Shown here one piece after another: positions 46,007-50,665 of a stretch of 50,665 nt of DNA. The first letter of the stretch is position 1. Each line of letters starts with the position of its first letter. This DNA comes from Acidiferrobacteraceae bacterium (GTDB lineage Bacteria; Pseudomonadota; Gammaproteobacteria; Acidiferrobacterales; JAJDNE01), in assembly GCA_037388825.1 (NCBI GenBank), contig JARRJV010000043.1, forward strand, positions 5,994 through 56,658. The letters are read 5' to 3'. The notes below the pieces were generated by a model. That model saw only the letters and a program-made list of their open reading frames with translations. It searched no databases and was not told the DNA's origin. The translations under genes and the position numbers were made by a program.

Positions 46007-46984
46007 ATGAATCAGGACCTCGCACGACAATTCCTCTTCGACATGAGTCTGGCACGGGCCTTCGAGCAGGCCAGTGCCCAGCAATATTCTGAAGGCAAGA
46101 TCGGCGGCTTTTTACATCTGTACCCCGGGGAGGAAGCGGTGGCGGTTGGTGTGCTGCGGGCCGCGGATCCCGGCGACTATGTCGTCAGCACCTATCGCGA
46201 ACACGTGCACGCCCTGGTCCGGGGAATCCCGGCCCGCGAGGTCATGGCTGAGCTCTTTGGGCGCTCTACCGGTTGTTCCGGCGGTTACGGCGGTTCCATG
46301 CACCTTTTCGACATCGGCCGCCGGTTTCTGGGTGGCTATGCCATCGTGGGCGAGACGTTTCCCGTTGCCATCGGTGCCGGCTACTGGTTACGCATGCGTG
46401 AGCAATCCGAGGCGGTGGTGTGTTTCTTCGGCGACGGTGCCGCCAACCAGGGGACGTTTCATGAGTCCCTGAATATGGCCGCCCTCTGGGAGCTGCCGGT
46501 GCTATTCGTATGCGAGAACAACCGCTATCAGATCGGGACCGAGATCCATCGGCATTCGGCACTCACGGAAGTGCATAGACGTGCCTGTGCCTACGGCATG
46601 GATGCCGAGCGGGTCGACGGCATGGACGTGGTTGCCGTGTATGAAGCCACGGACGCAGCACTTCGACACGTCCATGCCGGGAACGGACCCTACCTTCTGG
46701 AATGCGAGACCTATCGCTACCGGGGTCACTCCATGGCGGACAGTGGCGCCTATCGGCCGGAGGCGGAGCTGGCCGAGGAACGTGGGCGCGATCCGGTTTC
46801 CGGATTCCGCGACCGTGCACTGAAGCAAGGTTGGCTCGATGAGCGACAGGCCAGCCAGATCGAGTCCGAGGCGGATGCAGCCGTGCAGGATGCAGTGCAG
46901 TTTGCCGATGCCAGCCCTGCCCCCGACGACTTGCAGGCAAACGTGTACAGCAATCCACTTGATCTCTACAAGGGGCGCCCATGA
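46007..46984 (+). CDS. pdhA: Pyruvate dehydrogenase E1 component, alpha subunit
   Basis: The 325-residue thiamine diphosphate enzyme subunit has EQASAQQYSEGKIGGFLHLYPGEEAV at the start, GRSTGCSGGYGGSMHLFD, the TPP motif CFFGDGAANQGTFHESLNMA ending with the N required for magnesium, and the phosphorylation-loop-like RYRGHSMADSGAYRP. It forms an alpha2beta2 E1 with the next gene. No E2 acyltransferase or E3 gene is within the window. It could also serve another short 2-oxo acid such as acetoin, but the sequence is closest to the PdhA pattern. It overlaps pdhB by 4 bases. Confidence 0.92.
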   Translation: MNQDLARQFLFDMSLARAFEQASAQQYSEGKIGGFLHLYPGEEAVAVGVLRAADPGDYVVSTYREHVHALVRGIPAREVMAELFGRSTGCSGGYGGSMHLFDIGRRFLGGYAIVGETFPVAIGAGYWLRMREQSEAVVCFFGDGAANQGTFHESLNMAALWELPVLFVCENNRYQIGTEIHRHSALTEVHRRACAYGMDAERVDGMDVVAVYEATDAALRHVHAGNGPYLLECETYRYRGHSMADSGAYRPEAELAEERGRDPVSGFRDRALKQGWLDERQASQIESEADAAVQDAVQFADASPAPDDLQANVYSNPLDLYKGRP

Positions 46985-48012
46985 GCCCGCGTCAGCACAA
47001 TGACCAGGCCGGGCGTATCGCGCCCGCCCAGGCCCGTGAGGAACTCATGGTATGGGAAGCGCTGAATATTGCCCTGGACCGCGAAATGGACGCGGACGAC
47101 AGTGTGTTTCTCCTGGGCGAGGACGTGGGCCTGTATGGCGGCAGCTACCGCGTCAGTCAGGGCCTGCTGGCCAAATACGGTGAGTGGCGTGTTCGCGATA
47201 CACCCATCTCCGAGGGCAGCTTTACCGGACTCGGTGTCGGCGCCGCCCTGGTCGGCGGACGGCCAATCATCGAGATCATGACCGTGAACTTCTCGCTGTT
47301 GGCCCTGGATGCCCTGGTCAATATGGCGGCCAAATTGCGCTACATGTCCGGCGGACAGTTGCGGGTTCCCCTGGTGGCGCGCATGCCTGGAGGTGTCGCC
47401 CATCAGTTGGCCGCGCAACACTCGCAAAGACTGGAGCAGATGCTGATGAATGTGCCTGGCCTCAGGGTCGTGGCCCCCGGGACCCCACAGGACAGCTACT
47501 GGCACATGCGACAGGCAGTTCGCACGGATGATCCAATCGTCATCCTGGAGCATGAGCTGCTGTACTTTCACAAGGGACCGTTCGATCCGGACGCGAAACC
47601 CCCGCCCATGCACAGCGCCGCGATTCGCCGTCACGGCACGCAGGCAACAGTGATCGCATGGCACCGTATGGTGGAAGTGGCGCTGGAAGCGGCGGAGCGC
47701 CTGGCGGCGGATGGCATCGAAATCGAGGTGATCGATCTGCGCAGCCTGCGACCGATCGACCTGCCGACCCTGCAGGCCTCCGTACGGCGCACGGGTTGTG
47801 CCCTGGTGGTGGAAGAGGATGTGCGATTCGCCGGAGCCGGCGCCGAGATTGCCGCCGCCTTGGGCGAACGATGCTTTGGCGACCTGAATCAGCCGGTACG
47901 CCGCCTCGGGGCCGCCGATGCGCCGACGCCGTACGAAGCCGGGCTGGAATCGGCCTCCATTCCGGACCTCACGGCCGTGGTCAATGCCGTGCGCATGATG
48001 CTCGGCTCCTAG
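46981..48012 (+). CDS. pdhB: Pyruvate dehydrogenase E1 component, beta subunit
   Basis: The 343-residue partner of PdhA contains EALNIALDREMDADDSVFLLGEDVG, the glutamate that activates thiamine, RVRDTPISEGSFTGLGVGAAL and IEIMTVNFSLLALDALVNMAAK, followed by VPLVARMPGG and a C-terminal transketolase-like domain (VIDLRSLRPIDLPTL). About 20 extra residues precede the usual start; they are polar and may be a flexible tail. ATG 46981 overlaps the pdhA stop. The stop lies 6 bases from the end of the convergent glucokinase gene. The usual next gene, the E2 acyltransferase, is missing. Confidence 0.92.
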   Translation: MSPRQHNDQAGRIAPAQAREELMVWEALNIALDREMDADDSVFLLGEDVGLYGGSYRVSQGLLAKYGEWRVRDTPISEGSFTGLGVGAALVGGRPIIEIMTVNFSLLALDALVNMAAKLRYMSGGQLRVPLVARMPGGVAHQLAAQHSQRLEQMLMNVPGLRVVAPGTPQDSYWHMRQAVRTDDPIVILEHELLYFHKGPFDPDAKPPPMHSAAIRRHGTQATVIAWHRMVEVALEAAERLAADGIEIEVIDLRSLRPIDLPTLQASVRRTGCALVVEEDVRFAGAGAEIAAALGERCFGDLNQPVRRLGAADAPTPYEAGLESASIPDLTAVVNAVRMMLGS

Positions 48013-48018
48013 ATTTCG

Positions 48019-48966
48019 CTACCAGGACAGCGAACCGGCGGCGATGGCCGCCCCGAGCAGACCCGGCGAGGGATGGGTGATCAAGGTGACCGAAATGTCG
48101 CGAAGTAAATCACTCATTCGCCCCTTGTCGACAAAGGCCTTCGCGAACCGTTGGTCCTCCAGCACGCGGGGAAGAATCTTGGGTGCGATACCACCGGCGA
48201 CGTAAACCCCGCCGGTGGCCAGGCAGCTCAGGGCCAGGTTTCCGGCCTGGGCGCCATAGACATCCACGAACAGGTCCAGCGCCTGCAGCGCGACGGAATC
48301 ACCATCATCCAGCGCACGGGAACTGATTTCCGCTGCCCCGAGCTCGGGTTCATTCATGCCGTTCAGAAACGCGTAAATGGTTTCGAGCCCCGGACCAGAC
48401 ACCACGCGCTCGTAACTCACATGTTTATGGCGTTGTTGCAGGTACTCCAGCATCTGTGCTTGCGTGTGGTTACGCGGGGCAAAGTCCACATGGCCACCCT
48501 CAGTAGGCAGGGCTCGCAGCGTGTCCTCATCCGGCAACAGGATCCCCTGCCCCAGGCCGGTGCCGGCGGCGATCAGCGCCCGTGCACCGGCCGGATCCGC
48601 CGTGCCGGATTGCAGGGATACCATTGCGTCCGCTCCCAGCGCCGGGATCGAGTAGGCAATTCCCGCCATGTCGTTGATAAGCTTCACCGGACCGATGCCG
48701 AATCGGCCAGCCAGCGACTGCGCATCCACGATCCACGGCAGGTTGGTGATTCGGGCCCGGTTCCCTGTGACCGGTCCGGCAACGGCGAGACAGGCTGCAC
48801 CCGGTGCGCCAGCCCCTTCGAGGAATCCGGCAAGCATGGTTTCGATATCGGGATAATCGCTGGAGGAGAACTCGGCTTGGCGAATGAAACTGCAATGTGT
48901 TCCCTTCACGTCTGCCAGCGCCAATCGCGCGGTCGTGCCACCGAGATCAACCGCGAGAACAGTCAC
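48019..48966 (-). CDS. glk: Glucokinase
   Basis: The 315-residue product phosphorylates glucose with ATP. The N-terminal phosphate-1 motif is LAVDLGGTTARLALAD. Further motifs are ACLAVAGPVTGNRARITNLPW, LINDMAGIAYSIPAL, AAGTGLGQGILLP, TEGGHVDFAPRN and LATGGVYVAGGIAPKI, which is the E. coli Glk type and not the ROK type. The GTG start at 48966 fits the family. It is the end of a run of four minus-strand genes and converges on pdhB. Confidence 0.94.
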   Translation of the reverse strand: MTVLAVDLGGTTARLALADVKGTHCSFIRQAEFSSSDYPDIETMLAGFLEGAGAPGAACLAVAGPVTGNRARITNLPWIVDAQSLAGRFGIGPVKLINDMAGIAYSIPALGADAMVSLQSGTADPAGARALIAAGTGLGQGILLPDEDTLRALPTEGGHVDFAPRNHTQAQMLEYLQQRHKHVSYERVVSGPGLETIYAFLNGMNEPELGAAEISSRALDDGDSVALQALDLFVDVYGAQAGNLALSCLATGGVYVAGGIAPKILPRVLEDQRFAKAFVDKGRMSDLLRDISVTLITHPSPGLLGAAIAAGSLSW

Positions 48967-49014
48967 CGCGCCAGATCCCGACGGCCGGCATCGACGGAAG
49001 GAATCAGGTGCGCG

Positions 49015-49497
49015 TCAGCCATGGTGTCGTGCGTAGGTGGCAAAGAACTCGGCTTTGGCAATGATGTGGCCGCTCATGGCCCGTTCCAGGTCGTCGACAT
49101 CATCGATTCCGGAATCGTCCAGCACGGTGTCCAGGGCATAGAGCTTGTGGAAATACCGGTGACGCCCGACAGGGGGACAAGGCCCGCTGTAGGCGTTTCG
49201 TTTCCCGCTGTTGGCGCCAACGCAGGTGCCGGCCGGCAGCAAGCGGGAGCTTTCGACCGCCTCAGGCAAACCGTTTTCCAGGGGCGGTATGTTGAACAAC
49301 AACCAGTGTACCCAGGTCATGAGCGGCGCTGCAGGGTCAGGGGCATCCGGATCGGCGATGACAAGGACCAGGCTTTGTGTACCCTGCGGAACTCCGGACC
49401 ATTCCAGGGCTGGAGAGATATTTTCCCCGTCGCAGGTGTACCGGCGCGGAATCTCGCCGCCGTGATCAAAGGCTTTCGACCATAGCTTCAGGCTCAT
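49015..49497 (-). CDS. YbhB/YbcL family (PEBP-like) protein
   Basis: The 160-residue product has the phosphatidylethanolamine-binding protein fold signatures: IPRRYTCDGENISPALEWSGVP, LVIADPDAP, MTWVHWLLFNIPP, and YSGPCPPVGRHRYFHKLYALD, where the GP-PP--HRY site forms the anion pocket. There is no signal peptide, so it is cytosolic like YbhB. The biological role of bacterial members is unknown. The start is ATG 49497. It lies between glk (48 bases) and a GGCT-like gene (59 bases). Confidence 0.93.
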   Translation of the reverse strand: MSLKLWSKAFDHGGEIPRRYTCDGENISPALEWSGVPQGTQSLVLVIADPDAPDPAAPLMTWVHWLLFNIPPLENGLPEAVESSRLLPAGTCVGANSGKRNAYSGPCPPVGRHRYFHKLYALDTVLDDSGIDDVDDLERAMSGHIIAKAEFFATYARHHG

Positions 49498-49556
49498 ACC
49501 TGTCCCTTCTTCCAGATATCCCTCCTTCGCGGCACCGGGATCTCTGGATCTCTCAA

Positions 49557-50066
49557 TCAGGTCGATTGTACGGAAATCCGGGCGAGGATTTCGATATTTT
49601 GTTTGCGCCGAACGGGATCGGGATCGCTGGTAAAGGAAACCGTTTCGATCATTTCTACGTAAGCGCGTTCGAAGCCGTGGAAGCGGGCGCCCTGGAGTAC
49701 GAATTCGCGATACCAGTCAAATGGAAGCAGGCTCTTGTCCACCCACGGATCCATGGCCTGATACAGAAAGGCCTCCATCTCCCCTTCCGGCGTCGACACG
49801 ACCCGATCCATCGTGCGGTAGCCGGCTCCCTCGATCTGATCGAGAATTCGACACTCTGCAGCCGAGATTTCATAGATCGCTCCATACACCCGATGGGTCG
49901 GGTCGCCGGTACAGAAGGCATCGCATTTGCCCGACTGGTCCCCTCCCCGCTTGTGGAAACAAAGCTGGTGTTCGGGCAAGACCGCGGTAGTCAGGAGACT
50001 CGCTGAAGGGGTCCGGGCAAGCAGTCGCTCGGGAAGCAAATTGGAGCCATATGCGAAATACTTCAC
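49557..50066 (-). CDS. Gamma-glutamylcyclotransferase (GGCT)-like protein
   Basis: The 169-residue product starts at GTG 50066 (MKYFAYGSNLLPERL), which is the standard N-terminus with the YGSN substrate-binding loop. The presumed catalytic glutamate is in LDQIEGAGYRTM. Family members form 5-oxoproline from gamma-glutamyl amino acids or amines and so act in glutathione-type metabolism. The longer open frame to 50132 runs into a region without family similarity. It follows a small secreted-protein gene after a terminator hairpin, so it must have its own promoter in the 105-base gap. Confidence 0.9.
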   Translation of the reverse strand: MKYFAYGSNLLPERLLARTPSASLLTTAVLPEHQLCFHKRGGDQSGKCDAFCTGDPTHRVYGAIYEISAAECRILDQIEGAGYRTMDRVVSTPEGEMEAFLYQAMDPWVDKSLLPFDWYREFVLQGARFHGFERAYVEMIETVSFTSDPDPVRRKQNIEILARISVQST

Positions 50067-50118
50067 ATCGCTATGGTAACAGTTGTCGCTTCGGCGTGCG
50101 TGCAATTGGCGAATAGAC

Positions 50119-50146
50119 AAAGGCCCCGCCACAGAGCGGGGCCTTT
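50119..50146 (-). terminator. Strong hairpin after the small secreted-protein gene
   Basis: The arms 50119-50129 (aaaggccccgc) and 50136-50146 (gcggggccttt) are perfect 11-base inverted copies with a 6-base loop. Read on the minus strand it lies 25 bases after the stop of the secreted-protein gene and ends in a T-rich TTTGTCTATT. It is an intrinsic terminator in form and could act on both strands. Confidence 0.8.
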
Positions 50147-50171
50147 GGGTTCGCCGGGCGATATCCGCAGA

Positions 50172-50402
50172 CTAGCTGGAGGGTGCGTCAGTAGCCTCAC
50201 CCTGGGTTTCCCCGGTGGCCGCCTGGATGCACTGTTCGATGTAGGCCTGAAGCTCCGCCGGATCTTCGATTCCTGCCGCCTGGGCATCGGCCTGGCATTG
50301 GGCGCGAACCTCATCCGTGTCGGCGCGCGCAGCCGGCAAGCTCGCCAGCAGCCCGCCAGTCACTACCGCAATAGCCAGACCGCGTACAAATGTGGATTTC
50401 AT
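50172..50402 (-). CDS. Small secreted protein with two cysteines, unknown function
   Basis: The 76-residue product has a clear signal peptide (MKSTFVRGLAIAVVTGG, then SLPAARA with cleavage expected after residue 27). The mature peptide is about 49 residues and acidic, with C36 and C58, which could form one disulfide joining two helices (RAQCQADAQAAG and ELQAYIEQCIQA). I do not recognise a family with certainty. An upstream ATG at 50408 is in frame, but AGGAG lies only one base from it and seven bases from ATG 50402, so the second is chosen. A strong terminator follows. Its own promoter should lie in 50403-50600. Confidence 0.75.
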   Translation of the reverse strand: MKSTFVRGLAIAVVTGGLLASLPAARADTDEVRAQCQADAQAAGIEDPAELQAYIEQCIQAATGETQGEATDAPSS

Positions 50403-50601
50403 GGTCATGCTCCTCGAGCGTATGGGATTGGGCGGCCTTGTCGCGGGTCACCTTTCGGTTCGCGCGCCCGGTCTCGCCGCACGCTATTTAAACTGCGCCA
50501 AGTTCCCGGTAAAGCGAATTTATGTGATCATTACGATCGATTTGTTGCATGGAACCCGCCGCAGCTAGCGGGGATGTACAGCCCCTGATGCCGGTCGCCC
50601 C

Positions 50602-50665
50602 ATGGATATCGAAATCCTGCGTACGTTTCTTGAGGTGAGCCGGACCCACCATTTCGGCCAGGCGG
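50602..50665 (+). CDS. LysR-family transcriptional regulator, N-terminal fragment
   Basis: The last 64 bases start an open frame at ATG 50602 that reads MDIEILRTFLEVSRTHHFGQA, the first helix of a LysR-type winged helix-turn-helix domain (HdfR-like MD-ELLRTFLEV-RTRHFGRAA). The rest is beyond the window. The intergenic stretch to the divergent secreted-protein gene may hold its operator, as LysR genes are often divergent from a target. Confidence 0.75.
   Translation, partial: MDIEILRTFLEVSRTHHFGQA

Overview
The window is GC-rich chromosomal DNA from a Gram-negative bacterium, most likely a gammaproteobacterium. It encodes LpxK, KdsB, MsbA and LolCDE (lipid A, Kdo and lipoprotein export). It also carries a long syntenic run, rluC-HAD-sppA / maf / yceD-rpmF-plsX-fabH-fabD-fabG-acpP-fabF-pabB-pabC-mltG-tmk-holB-pilZ-tatD, which is the order known from Pseudomonas-like genomes. 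Genes are tightly packed, often with 4-base ATGA or GTGA overlaps. I saw no tRNA, rRNA, CRISPR array, insertion sequence or prophage.

Layout. 1-2.1 kb: the 3' end of a GlpD-like oxidoreductase, a broken DegT-family aminotransferase and a small membrane protein. 2.1-7.1 kb, minus strand: an M23 peptidase, YggS, then a PhnD-like periplasmic binding protein coupled to a hybrid histidine kinase. 7.2-11.9 kb, plus strand: DciA, a CapA-like lipoprotein, LolC, LolE and LolD. 11.8-12.4 kb: a DUF2062 protein on the minus strand. 12.5-20.1 kb, plus strand: ComEC, ExbB, ExbD, MsbA, LpxK, a Trm112-like protein, KdsB and a low-molecular-weight phosphatase. 20.1-25.6 kb: RNase E (minus) divergent from the rluC operon (RluC, HAD hydrolase, Rieske protein, SppA-like protease). 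25.6-29.3 kb, minus strand: a two-subunit pyruvate carboxylase whose B subunit is fused in frame to Maf. 29.4-41.7 kb: the yceD-rpmF-fatty acid synthesis-pab-mltG-tmk-holB-pilZ-tatD operon. 41.7-50.7 kb: a class V aminotransferase, PEP carboxylase, pyruvate dehydrogenase E1 alpha and beta, glucokinase, a YbhB-like protein, a GGCT-like protein, a small secreted protein and the start of a LysR regulator.

How it works together. The middle of the window is an envelope and fatty acid synthesis hub: malonyl transfer, FabH initiation, FabG and FabF elongation, ACP, PlsX to phospholipid, then lipid A finishing and export and lipoprotein release. The right part is central carbon metabolism around pyruvate, PEP and oxaloacetate.

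The most unusual feature is a set of four apparent lesions in otherwise well-kept genes. The DegT aminotransferase has a TGA and a missing block. The pyruvate carboxylase B subunit has lost its biotin-attachment segment by fusion to Maf. PabC has a missing block and a frame change. TatD has an amber codon close to its end. Either this lineage is losing these genes or the assembly is wrong at those points; reads are needed to decide. I did not find a convincing new defence or mobile system. The best candidates for new biology are the carboxylase-Maf fusion, the orphan PhnD-like protein paired with a sensor kinase, and the near-leaderless yceD promoter.
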